Positions 19,201 to 27,006 of a stretch of 64,000 nucleotides of DNA are shown here, piece after piece. The stretch is from Verrucomicrobiota bacterium (GTDB lineage Bacteria; Verrucomicrobiota; Verrucomicrobiia; Methylacidiphilales; UBA1321), in contig JABDHJ010000001.1 of NCBI GenBank assembly GCA_013285645.1, positions 6,537-70,536 on the forward strand, read 5' to 3'. The notes below the pieces were generated by a model. It was not told where the DNA came from. It ran no database searches and saw only the letters and a program-made list of their open reading frames with translations. Position 1 is the stretch's first letter; every line of letters starts with the position of its first letter. The translations under genes were made by a program, and so were the position numbers.

Positions 19201-20060
19201 GGCTTCAGTGCGATACGATTGAGTAATGCTACATTGGGAATCAATAGAAGAGTTCCCGCCTTAGCCCCCCCCAAGGCAAAACTTCCGCCCGCTTCAGAGG
19301 TCTCTCTCAAAGAAAAATTTATTTGCAGCGCCGGACCTTCAAACGAAATGACGAATCCCTGATTTTCCCATGTACCATCTCTCCAAGCTTTAACGGCCTC
19401 TGCAAAACCTGGTATCGATATAGTCTGATGCCCCTTGGCTGTATCTATATGATCCATTTTGATGGATGCAAACGGAGGCTGAGCAAAATCGTGATCTGCC
19501 ACCATGCCATTCCAGGCGACATCTCCCTTCGAGTCAGGTTTGGCCCATGTGGCATCTTCGGACCAAGGCGTGAGAACACGGGAACATATGATTTCACCGG
19601 CACCACCTTGATTTTGGACGAATCCAATGCCAAGACTGAGTGAAGCATCGAGTATCTCCGCATCTTTGGGCAAGCCACCAAGATCAAGCTGGGCAAGTGC
19701 AACGCTAAAGCGACCGTCCCTCACGGAAAGGCTTTTCCCGCTCCCCCTTGGCTTGTCCTCTCCCTTCCACAAAGTAGTGTTTTTTAGGAAAGGAAGAAGT
19801 ATCTCTTGTTCCTGCCCTCCGACCCGGGCTTTAACGATGACACCCGTCCCTGTCTCACTTGAAGGAACATCCTGCGCTGAGCCAGTTACCCTCGCCCAAT
19901 GGGTATCAAGCAGCATTTTTTCGTCAGTGCCTTGAGCATGACTCTGATCAAATAAGAACGCCCCGGCTAGTATTGAACAAAAAATTCGACATAATGGAAA
20001 ACCCTGTCCTTTGCGAGGAGTTTGAGCCTGTCTAACAAGAAGGCAGAGATGACTTGTCAT
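16257..20060 (-). CDS. Secreted glycoside hydrolase-like protein (clan GH-A type barrel with N-terminal DNRLRE-like domain)
   Basis: About 1,267 residues. The frame opens at TTG 20090, but ATG 20060 gives a normal leader with the hydrophobic core IFCSILAGAFLF and cleavage near SHAQG. Residues about 50-250 contain LDLGGLPKDAEILDASLSL and a later TPWSEDATW, typical of DNRLRE carbohydrate-binding-like domains. The central (beta/alpha)8-type region has GKRLRLWGVQ, AIYEIFNENG (candidate acid/base Glu after Asn) and PTIIYETNVG (candidate nucleophile Glu), as in clan GH-A enzymes. The C-terminal part is beta-rich and unassigned. The substrate cannot be told from sequence. It lies 85 bp upstream of cassette 1 on the same strand and could be co-transcribed. 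Confidence 0.7.
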   Translation of the reverse strand: MTSHLCLLVRQAQTPRKGQGFPLCRIFCSILAGAFLFDQSHAQGTDEKMLLDTHWARVTGSAQDVPSSETGTGVIVKARVGGQEQEILLPFLKNTTLWKGEDKPRGSGKSLSVRDGRFSVALAQLDLGGLPKDAEILDASLSLGIGFVQNQGGAGEIICSRVLTPWSEDATWAKPDSKGDVAWNGMVADHDFAQPPFASIKMDHIDTAKGHQTISIPGFAEAVKAWRDGTWENQGFVISFEGPALQINFSLRETSEAGGSFALGGAKAGTLLLIPNVALLNRIALKPQDILEARPIISIQKNPKTTSDGTIASHLSMYEVALTKDNESIDPQGERKLLASVPLGASLAGGPLVLPDIAKEVQGWLTDSSKPYGILLAIDEGSSGGSQITISNQAKQMPVLQLSMQPYQPAQLFQSPISPKPGVYTQVKDGHLFYDGKRLRLWGVQGSPPPPDIKRLIDMGFNEERSWFPHSFYTAESAKKGEFPSYIKGSGTEMDKAEKNFADVRDHGMFIIFAALTRTIPADMLLDDDSFVTKGDGWDDWKTAIRNSKAAGPNKGVDTNRYLYVDSRLQEIKKRHAKALLTHVNPYTNKAYGEEEAIAIYEIFNENGFVYKTLSGELPNWDPFFAKELQVKWNDWLRKKYTDDAGLLKGWNSVKPGESLTASSVLPAPDMQQRSDYPEQRASDFIQFLTELADAFHQDFRSYCQSLFPKGVGVNVAPFSFDTFYRPNMTWSYINSLGDTNTIGMYYWKLQSSLTQPPSAYVLDSYVVDNKPTIIYETNVGRPNPFRAEYPLKLAALASYQDWDVVNWHQWGPGGQSEAADLGYLTGIMSPASIADYWTAVEHQLDPVMCSSMAMGGQIFLHNLLPPAPKPDIVEVGKAALFSYADFSGVDLSPSTFTNGSRLRFLPEKGSSLTLSEGSMPASVRIEKAIESGEYIKWDWPNGRLIIDAPSVKAYVGKVNGAFRFSDGITIGDISTDWICFSMASSDGSPLVGPNPVKQILMSGVYEAKNTNFKFNYDVKGGPIDQAHAVENAGREPVMVTPVEYSIWFPNNISGTFKSYDFALREIQNVSINDTNKVSQRGPTPYMDTLSISSRGSMASLPLDKATVISFQDQTDMKKAQSAAPEPPRLSSSSLVPELPWDLNYTNAYRTLRNSTYSFTSISPEDSSSKSKQIELSGAQLPSLWSDQADINLSFSDDKVAIVEITFTQAPTMPLILENFSKLLGNPVENKMEAQSGTSRLHWVRNEKPHDVLVTESQGTMKILITP

Positions 20061-20153
20061 AATATAAACATTCGCAACTAGAATTGACAAAGCAGGCAGT
20101 GTTAATAACAGCTGCGGTGTTCGTACCGCAGAGGCGATTGGTCCTTCAAAAAA

Positions 20154-22967
20154 TTAGCCCTGCCTGCTTTTTCGACGCTGCCAGACAATGAGGAGGGCCA
20201 GGCCGCCGAGCATCATCGCCCAGGTGCTTGGCTCCGGCGCTGCGATCGCAGTGAACATAACATCGAGATCCGTGCCATCGGTGCCCCCGACGATCGAATA
20301 CTGCGCCGTGTAATCGCCAGCGAGCGCTCCCAAGAAGTTGGTGTTAATCGTCGCCGAACTGAAGCCCGTCTCCGAGGTGTCATTAATCAGGTCGTAAAGC
20401 ACATCCGTTTGCAGCGTGGTGCCGCTCAGGTTAAAGGTGAGCGTCCCGAGGCTGAGGGCAGCGGTGGTGATCACATCGCTCTGGCCTGCGGTATTCGTGG
20501 TGCCCAAGTCAAAGTCAAGATTCGCATTGGTAAGGGTTAAGCCACCCGTTGTGCCTACTCCCAGAGTTCCCACCGCCCCGAAATTGCCGTTGCCGCCGCC
20601 CGTATTCACTCCCGGTGCGAGACGGCTCCCAGCCGTTACGGTCACAGCGCCCAAGGCCTGGCCCGTACCGCTGATGGTTGTCGTGGTCCCGCCGCTGAGG
20701 GCGACAGCACCGGTACCGGTCGCGGAACTGGTCGAGCCGACCGCAGCACTGAGCAACTGCAGGTTGCCACCACTCACCGTCGTGTTGCCGCTGTAGGTGT
20801 TCGCGCCGCTAAGTGTCCAAGTACCCGTTCCGCTCTTGGTCAACGTGCCCGCACCGCTGGCACTGCTAGTGCCACCATTGATAATGCCTGCAATGCTGCC
20901 ATTGCCCGATCCTGTCAAGGTCAAACCAAAGCCGGTGGTGGTTCCGAAAATCGTACCCGTATTGGTCAGGTTCAGCATCCCGGAGTCCGAACTGATGGTC
21001 GAGGCTGAGCCAAGCGTGACCAAACCGGTGTAGTTATTCGTGCCGCTGACGTTGTCCAAAGCGCCGTCGGGGGCGGTCGCGAGACCGGCGCCGTTGAGGG
21101 TCAATCCGACTGCCGTGGTCGTGGATATGTTATTCTGGATTTGTAGAGCCGCACCACTTGACACGGTTACGCCGGAAGTAGCAGCTCCGGCCCCTGTACC
21201 CAGGGCGCCATTGCTTTGAATACTCAAGACGCCTGCAGTGACTGTCGTCGCGCCCGTGTAGCTATTGCTGCCCGCGAGAACGCTGGTACCCGCGCTCTTC
21301 TGCGCAAACGTGGTGGCGAAATTGCCAATCGAGCCCGTACTGGCTTCAGAAAAGATACCCGTACCGTTGGCCTCTGTCGTGATACTTGAGCCCCCCATCG
21401 AACCAGCGAGACTGAATGTTCCACCAAAGACCAGCGTCCCACCGGTGTTATCGACTGAACCCGTGCTCGCTATACTGAGCGTTCCCCCGGTGACAATCGT
21501 CTGTCCAGTGTAGACGTTCAGGGCGGAGAGGATAAGGGTGCCAGCCCCACTTTTAGTCAAGGCAAAGGCCCCTTTTATCTGCGAATTGATGGTGAGAGTG
21601 CCGAGGGTATTATTTTGATCCACCACAAGGTCCGTCCCATTTCCAGTTTCAAGCGTGTTACCGTTGATGGATACCGCATTGCTGCCGACGTTCGAGGTTT
21701 CCAAAATACCCCCGGTGGCGATGGCGAGGGTAGTAGTTGGACTTGTGATGTTGACCGTGTATGCGCCAGCGCTGTTGAAGCGCAACGAGTTAATAGTCAA
21801 TGTTGAACCACCAGACACGGCGGTCGTCCCCGTTTGCGCATCGACGTCCTCGGCCGCCGTAAAGGTGGTGCTATAGGACCCCGTGGCCAGACCGCTGATG
21901 GCGCCTGGCGTCGCTCCCGAACCGCTAACCGCCCAAGTATTACCACCAACGGTTGCGTAACCGCCAAGGATAGTTTGCTGACCGCCGGTAAAGTTAGCAT
22001 TGGCCGTCGTGGTGGTAATGCTGCCGGTTGCGGGGAGCGTGAAATCGACTGTACCGCCAGTGGCGCGGGTAATTCCGTTTAACGCCAAGCTGGAACTGAG
22101 ACCCGAGCCGCCAACGGTATCGACGATGGCGGACGTGGCCCCACCGGGATTGAGTGTCAGACCGGCGACCGACTGGCTGGTCGTCTGGCCAGCCGTATTC
22201 GTACCGAGAATGCTGAATGTGCCGCCGCTCAAAACCAGGGCGCTGGACGAACTCAAGCAAGCGTCACCCGTGTTTGACCCTGTGAAGTTGAGTTCGAGCG
22301 TGCCGCTATTTACTGTCGTCGCACCGGTGTACGTATTTGCGCCGGCGAGAACCCATGTACCTAAGCCGCTTTTGGTCAAAGCTACCGCGTTGGTACCAGT
22401 GCCATTACTAATGGCACCACTAATGGTATTTGCCCCCGCGTTGACACCCGAAAGCGTGAGGGTTGTAGTTCCGCTCGTCGCGCTTGAAGTAATCGGTCCA
22501 CCGAAATTCAGCGTGCTGGTATTATCCGTGTACCCGTTGGAAAAAGTCTCATTCCCCATGCGGATCGGAGCATCAATGGTTTCCGTGAGTCCCGAGCCCG
22601 TCAAGGTGTTCAGCATCTGGGTTGTGCCACCAGAAGCCAAGGTTAGCACGCCACCACCTGTGGAACCAATGGTTATCGAGCCAGCCGACGTATCAAATGA
22701 GATGCTTTCGACGCTCTCGGCTGAAGCCACGCTGACAGACGAGATAGCCGAGTTGAAGACCACGGTAGCGGTACTCCCCGGCACGCCCGTCGGACTCCAG
22801 TTGCCACCCGTACCCCAGTCGCCTCCGCTCGCCCCAATCCAAGTATCGGATGCCTGCGCGGAATGGCCAAGGAACGAAGCGATGGCAACGATGGCAAGAA
22901 TTTGGAAGTGTCGGAAGGATTTCATGTTATTTGCGAGTCCAGTTGATGAAGGAAGAGTCAGTTTCAT
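20154..22967 (-). CDS. Autotransporter-associated beta-strand repeat protein with PEP-CTERM anchor
   Basis: 937 residues. The frame continues upstream to 23102, but ATG 22967 has AAGGA 9 bases before it and directly precedes the signal peptide (FQILAIVAIASFLGHSAQA). The N-terminal WIGASGGDWGTGGNWSPTG is the typical opening of these passenger proteins. The body has many repeats of L.L.G.NTYTGATTV / GTLTKSGTGTWTLSGANTYS type (PATR motif), forming a predicted beta-helix. The C-terminus is a textbook PEP-CTERM signal: PEPSTWAMMLGGLALLIVW followed by Arg/Lys, recognised by an exosortase. It is a surface or exopolysaccharide-associated protein, and the Gly/Ser/Thr bias is extreme. A separate promoter upstream is likely. 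Confidence 0.88.
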   Translation of the reverse strand: MKLTLPSSTGLANNMKSFRHFQILAIVAIASFLGHSAQASDTWIGASGGDWGTGGNWSPTGVPGSTATVVFNSAISSVSVASAESVESISFDTSAGSITIGSTGGGVLTLASGGTTQMLNTLTGSGLTETIDAPIRMGNETFSNGYTDNTSTLNFGGPITSSATSGTTTLTLSGVNAGANTISGAISNGTGTNAVALTKSGLGTWVLAGANTYTGATTVNSGTLELNFTGSNTGDACLSSSSALVLSGGTFSILGTNTAGQTTSQSVAGLTLNPGGATSAIVDTVGGSGLSSSLALNGITRATGGTVDFTLPATGSITTTTANANFTGGQQTILGGYATVGGNTWAVSGSGATPGAISGLATGSYSTTFTAAEDVDAQTGTTAVSGGSTLTINSLRFNSAGAYTVNITSPTTTLAIATGGILETSNVGSNAVSINGNTLETGNGTDLVVDQNNTLGTLTINSQIKGAFALTKSGAGTLILSALNVYTGQTIVTGGTLSIASTGSVDNTGGTLVFGGTFSLAGSMGGSSITTEANGTGIFSEASTGSIGNFATTFAQKSAGTSVLAGSNSYTGATTVTAGVLSIQSNGALGTGAGAATSGVTVSSGAALQIQNNISTTTAVGLTLNGAGLATAPDGALDNVSGTNNYTGLVTLGSASTISSDSGMLNLTNTGTIFGTTTGFGLTLTGSGNGSIAGIINGGTSSASGAGTLTKSGTGTWTLSGANTYSGNTTVSGGNLQLLSAAVGSTSSATGTGAVALSGGTTTTISGTGQALGAVTVTAGSRLAPGVNTGGGNGNFGAVGTLGVGTTGGLTLTNANLDFDLGTTNTAGQSDVITTAALSLGTLTFNLSGTTLQTDVLYDLINDTSETGFSSATINTNFLGALAGDYTAQYSIVGGTDGTDLDVMFTAIAAPEPSTWAMMLGGLALLIVWQRRKSRQG

Positions 22968-23726
22968 GATGTTGGTTCCTTTTTCTATGTGCTTATATTC
23001 CGATAATTCGCTTGATGACTTTTGACTCTCTCCGGCTCCCAGCGAAGTGCACTTGGTGAAACCGGATATTGCTTTTCGAAGAAAGGTTGCAGAAGTCCTC
23101 ATACGCGTTTATATACTTGGTGAATGTCCTCGGATTGAGTTCAGCCACACTGCACATTACACGTGTCGTATACGAACACATTTTTGCAACAATTCGGTGA
23201 CGTTTCCAAAGATTGTGTACCACCTTGGAATGCATCGATACCTTTACAGATGACTCTTCTTTTTGGGGTGGCGCGTAGGTATTTGTAGAGGTAAACGGCC
23301 CGATGCACCCTCCGAGATCATCATTTTCTCGGTGGCGTTTCGACCCATTTTTGTGTCAGACTGCGGTGGCGGCATGAAGGCATATGCGCTCGTACTTACG
23401 TGACTATCTGATCTGACGGAGACTATTGAGGATATCGAGAAAATAGGAGCTACCCGCGATTGTGAGCCAATTGCCGTTTCGGCAGCCGTTCATAGCACTC
23501 CCGCTGCACCTGGTGGCACCAGTAAAGAACCCCGGAGCAAGCTCCGAGGCATTTCAGAGGTAGCCGACGATGTCTCCATCGCCAGCGCTTTCCCTTGGCT
23601 CCCTGATTCGATCGTTATCGTATCGTTTGCTCGAACAAGATTCTGTTATTGCTGAGATTTATCCCACTGTAGATGTTTGTTACAAAAGCATTGACCTGGA
23701 TGATTTTTGTAACGATAAAATGCTGA
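22968..23726. other. Long intergenic region with palindromes and a GC-rich hairpin
   Basis: No convincing gene. At 23159-23175 two palindromes abut: ACACGTGT and TCGTATACGA. At 23530-23549 there is a hairpin, CCCCGGAGC-AA-GCTCCGAGG, with one mismatch. These could be, respectively, operators for the minus-strand PEP-CTERM gene and a REP-like or terminator hairpin. Confidence 0.45.
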
Positions 23727-24995
23727 ATGAACAGCCAAGCCCACGCGAACATCATGATCGGGGCCTTCAACGCCCTGCCCGTGTCGTGGCGCGAAGCGTT
23801 GGAACCCCAACGCCCCCTCTTGCCTCAAGTAGGCAACTATCCCGATTACTTCGACGATCCCTCTAAACCGGATGAAAAAAAGGACGCAATCGACCCGGAA
23901 TGGCGCCGGTTTTGCCTCTTTCCGAGCGGCATGGAGGCAAAATGCCTACACCACTGGCCCCACTCGATCAACGAACAGAATGCGTTCCGCCCAGTGATCG
24001 AATACTGGCTTCAACAGGCCATCGATGCCTATCGCGCCAACGACGCGGTCGGGTTCGTCAAGTTCATAGGCTGCCTTTCACACTACGAGGGCGATGTCAC
24101 TCAACCTGCGCACCTGCTCAATCATTTTAATTACCTCACCATCTTGCGCGAGATGATGCCGCCGCCGTCGACAATGAGCAATTTTGATTATCATGTGGAT
24201 TTGGAACGAGTCACCGGTATCTGTGGGCCGCTGGAACCTGCGCGCTTGCTTGGCACGAGCGTGGTAGAGGCGGCGTGGCGGTTGGCCGCCTGGAATGCGC
24301 AGGCCGTGAGCGAAATGCGCCGCTATATCCTGCCGACTCTGCAGGCAATTTTCGACGAACGAAAGGACGAAGCCCAGCGCCTGGCCGAACCACCGGTCAC
24401 GCGCGCCGGGCAATTTACGCTCGATCTTTTCTGCACCGCCCTGCGCCTGGCGACCGGCGATATTCCCGAGGCGGAAAAGGAGACCTTGGCACGAGGGGTC
24501 GATCTTCGGGTATGGAAAGCTGATGCGGAAAGCCACGATCTGGTCTACGGAGGGAGCGCGATTCTGGATGGCAGTCGCCCCACACCACCCGCTGGTGCGC
24601 CAATTATCCCGGCGCGGCTTCGTTTCGAGGATGGCATCCGCACGGTCCGCGGTCTCGGCGTCCTTCCTCACTCTGGTGTGGCTGGCCCGAGGGAATGTTG
24701 GCTGCGCTATGGCCTTCCCCGTGGAGTCTTCACTCGTTTCGAGGCAACTGTCGGCATGCACTCCGAGGAAACCGGGGAAGGCGCGGCTGAATTCATCGTG
24801 GAGCTGGACAGCCAGCCCCAGTGGCGCAGTGGACGCCGTACTGCTCAAGACTGGGCGATGCCGATTTCACTCGAATTGGGCGCCAGCGAAACGATCACCC
24901 TGAAGGTTGTCGATGCCAACGAAGGGCGGACGTTCTGGAAAAACCACGCAATATGGGCCGAGCCGGTCCTCCTCAAGCAGGAGGCGCGCTCGTGA
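23727..24995 (+). CDS. Zinc-dependent phospholipase C / S1-P1 nuclease-like protein with C-terminal NPCBM-like domain
   Basis: 422 residues without a signal peptide. The N-terminal helical half has the metal ligands of the phospholipase C/P1 nuclease fold: AHANIM near the start, CLHHWPHS at about 70, and SHYEGDVTQPAH (H-x3-D-x5-H) at about 124-135. The C-terminal half (about 285-420) resembles NPCBM/NEW2 carbohydrate-binding domains: RGLGVLPHSGV, FTRFEATVGMHSEETG, FIVELDSQ and ETITLKVVDANEG. The combination suggests a hydrolase acting on a glycosylated or phosphorylated substrate; the exact reaction is unknown. The stop overlaps the GTG start of the HAD gene by 4 bp, so the two form a coupled pair. 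A cytoplasmic location would be unusual for this family. Confidence 0.7.
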   Translation: MNSQAHANIMIGAFNALPVSWREALEPQRPLLPQVGNYPDYFDDPSKPDEKKDAIDPEWRRFCLFPSGMEAKCLHHWPHSINEQNAFRPVIEYWLQQAIDAYRANDAVGFVKFIGCLSHYEGDVTQPAHLLNHFNYLTILREMMPPPSTMSNFDYHVDLERVTGICGPLEPARLLGTSVVEAAWRLAAWNAQAVSEMRRYILPTLQAIFDERKDEAQRLAEPPVTRAGQFTLDLFCTALRLATGDIPEAEKETLARGVDLRVWKADAESHDLVYGGSAILDGSRPTPPAGAPIIPARLRFEDGIRTVRGLGVLPHSGVAGPRECWLRYGLPRGVFTRFEATVGMHSEETGEGAAEFIVELDSQPQWRSGRRTAQDWAMPISLELGASETITLKVVDANEGRTFWKNHAIWAEPVLLKQEARS

Positions 24996-25828
24996 GTTCA
25001 TTCGATTACGGGACAATCCGCGCCTTGCTCATCGACATTGACGATACCGTGGTGCACTTCCAACCCGGTGTCAAAACCGATAACCTGTTTAACATGCTGG
25101 AATCGGCGGGCGTGGAGCTAGGAAACCTGACACAGGAAGAGACACTCCGACGTATCGCGCAAGTGAAGGCGGAAATCCCATGGTGGCATTGGTCCGATTT
25201 CATTGTGGCCCTCGAACTAAACGCCAAAGAGTTCTGGCATTATGCCCTCGAGCGGGAACATCGGAATATGCAGACCACCGGCCCCGAAATCAAGGCCGCC
25301 CTCGAGCATCTGCGCGAGGCCGGATTTCGCCTCTATGTTACCAGTAATAATCCAAGCTCCGGCATTCTCTATAAGCTCTCGATCGCCGGCCTCGCCACCA
25401 TTCAGGGAGCGCCGCTCTTCGATCAACTTCTCGGCGCCACCGAACTCCACGCGATGAAGTGGGAGCCCCTCTATTGGAAAAAGGTCCTAGCCCATATCGG
25501 TCTCAACGCCAAGGAGGTGGCTGTAGTGGGTGACAACCCAAGAGATGATCTGGAAGTCCCACAGTCAATCGGTATCTCCCACACCTTCCTCATTAACCGA
25601 AACAGCGATTTCGCGGGGATCGATTCGTCAACTGTCACCCATGTCGACTCCTTCGACCGAATCGTTGATTGCCTGGTCGATAGCAAGATCCAAACTGTCT
25701 CCTGCGCGCCCGGAAAATCTATTGCCGCGCTTTCGACAATAGGCTCAGGACGATCTGATCCAGACGTTTCATTGGCCCACGTCGATCAATTGGCATGCGG
25801 TAGATTCCACCCCACTTGCGCGTCTTAA
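24992..25828 (+). CDS. HAD-superfamily phosphatase
   Basis: About 278 residues from GTG 24992, which has AGGAGG 7 bases upstream and overlaps the previous stop (GTGA). The HAD motifs are present: I, LLIDIDDTVVHF (nucleophile and acid Asp) at about 11-22; II, YVTSNN; III and IV, KWEPLYWKK...VVGDNPRDDLE. The spacing fits a class with a helical cap between motifs I and II. The last 45 residues are not HAD-like and may be an extension. Coupling to the zinc-dependent hydrolase suggests it removes phosphate from that enzyme's product, which is inference. Confidence 0.8.
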   Translation: MSSFDYGTIRALLIDIDDTVVHFQPGVKTDNLFNMLESAGVELGNLTQEETLRRIAQVKAEIPWWHWSDFIVALELNAKEFWHYALEREHRNMQTTGPEIKAALEHLREAGFRLYVTSNNPSSGILYKLSIAGLATIQGAPLFDQLLGATELHAMKWEPLYWKKVLAHIGLNAKEVAVVGDNPRDDLEVPQSIGISHTFLINRNSDFAGIDSSTVTHVDSFDRIVDCLVDSKIQTVSCAPGKSIAALSTIGSGRSDPDVSLAHVDQLACGRFHPTCAS

Positions 25829-25922
25829 ACCTCCCGCATTGAATGGTTATGCAGGTTGCCTATTTGCTTGAGTTCGAGAGAGATCACGTTAAAACAAACA
25901 CTTCACAAAATGGGGATACTTT

Positions 25923-26978
25923 ATGGCCGTACGAATCAGTGAAATTGCCCTAAAAGCAGGCCTGTCCCGCCAGACGGTCAGCAACATCCTCAATGGGAAA
26001 GGACATCTTTTCACCGTCGACACGCGAGAACTCGTGCTCCGACTCAGCCAGGCGATGGGGTATCGCCCGAATGCGGTGGCCCGCGCGCTGCGCTCCGGTC
26101 GCTTCAATGCCATCGGGCTCATTTCCAGCGCGGAAGTTCGTTACGCCAGTTCGCTCCAGACAGCAGCGCTCGAGGGAATCGAAGAGATTACCTCCAACCA
26201 TGATTTGCATTTAGTGAGCGGTCGTTTCTCCGATGAGAAATTGGTGGTGGAAAACGCGATACCCAAGATTCTGCGCGAACTTTTTGTTGATGGACTCCTT
26301 ATCAATTACACTTATAGGATTCCGCCCGAGTTCCTCGAGCAAGCGGCAGCAGTTGGTGGAATCCCATCGGTTTGGCTTAATATTCGGCGAGATTTCGACT
26401 GTGTCCGTCCAAACGATTTTCAAGGCGGTGAGACCGTCACCGAATATCTTCTCTCCATGGGACACCGCCGGATCGCCTATCTTGACTCTCGGCACACCGA
26501 AGAGGGAATCAAAGGAAAGGATGTCGAGAGTTTTCATTACAGTGTTCGAGACCGCTACGCAGGCTACGCCCAGAGCATGGAGAGCGCAGGGCTTAAACCG
26601 CAACTGATCTGTCGGCTCCCGCACCTTACTAAACAGGAGGTTATCCCACTTTTTCTCGAACAAATGGCAAGCAAGGATCGCCCGACGGCGATTATTGGTT
26701 ATGGGGAGCATGGCTTTGGATCGCTGCTTTTGGCGCTCGCCGATCGCGGCATGAAGGTGCCCCGCGACCTTTCGCTCGTCCTTTTTGCCTCTCGTGAGTT
26801 CGACCTGGCGGGTATTCCCTTCGATTACGTGCTGGTCCCCCATTATCAGGTGGGGCGTACCGCAGTGGAGCTGTTACTACACAAAATCGAGTCGCCCGCC
26901 ATCCGCTTTCCTGTTGAGGTGCTGCCTTGTCAAATGCGCCGGCTTGGCGCGACGGTTGCACCACCTCCCTCCGCTTGA
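25923..26978 (+). CDS. LacI-family transcriptional regulator
   Basis: 351 residues. The N-terminal helix-turn-helix ISEIALKAGLSRQTVSNILN (about 5-24) and hinge RPNAVARALRSG (about 48-59) are typical of LacI. They are followed by a periplasmic-binding-protein-like effector domain (GLISS...GHRRIAYLDSR...FDLAGIPFDYV). GGGGA-like purines lie 6-8 bases before the ATG. The surrounding genes concern sugars and glycans, so it probably controls this block. A candidate operator of LacI type lies at 32641-32654, before the pectate-lyase-like gene. Confidence 0.88.
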   Translation: MAVRISEIALKAGLSRQTVSNILNGKGHLFTVDTRELVLRLSQAMGYRPNAVARALRSGRFNAIGLISSAEVRYASSLQTAALEGIEEITSNHDLHLVSGRFSDEKLVVENAIPKILRELFVDGLLINYTYRIPPEFLEQAAAVGGIPSVWLNIRRDFDCVRPNDFQGGETVTEYLLSMGHRRIAYLDSRHTEEGIKGKDVESFHYSVRDRYAGYAQSMESAGLKPQLICRLPHLTKQEVIPLFLEQMASKDRPTAIIGYGEHGFGSLLLALADRGMKVPRDLSLVLFASREFDLAGIPFDYVLVPHYQVGRTAVELLLHKIESPAIRFPVEVLPCQMRRLGATVAPPPSA

Positions 26979-27006
26979 CCCTGAAGTAGAAGGTTGAGTG
27001 AGCTTA

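Noticed and set aside
22000-23025. 341-codon plus-strand frame opposite the PEP-CTERM gene
   Set aside because: It is the antisense of a highly biased Gly/Ser/Thr repeat gene; such antisense frames stay open because of codon bias.
24078-24848. 256-codon minus-strand frame opposite the zinc phospholipase-like gene
   Set aside because: It lies wholly within a gene with clear metal-binding motifs; no family features of its own.
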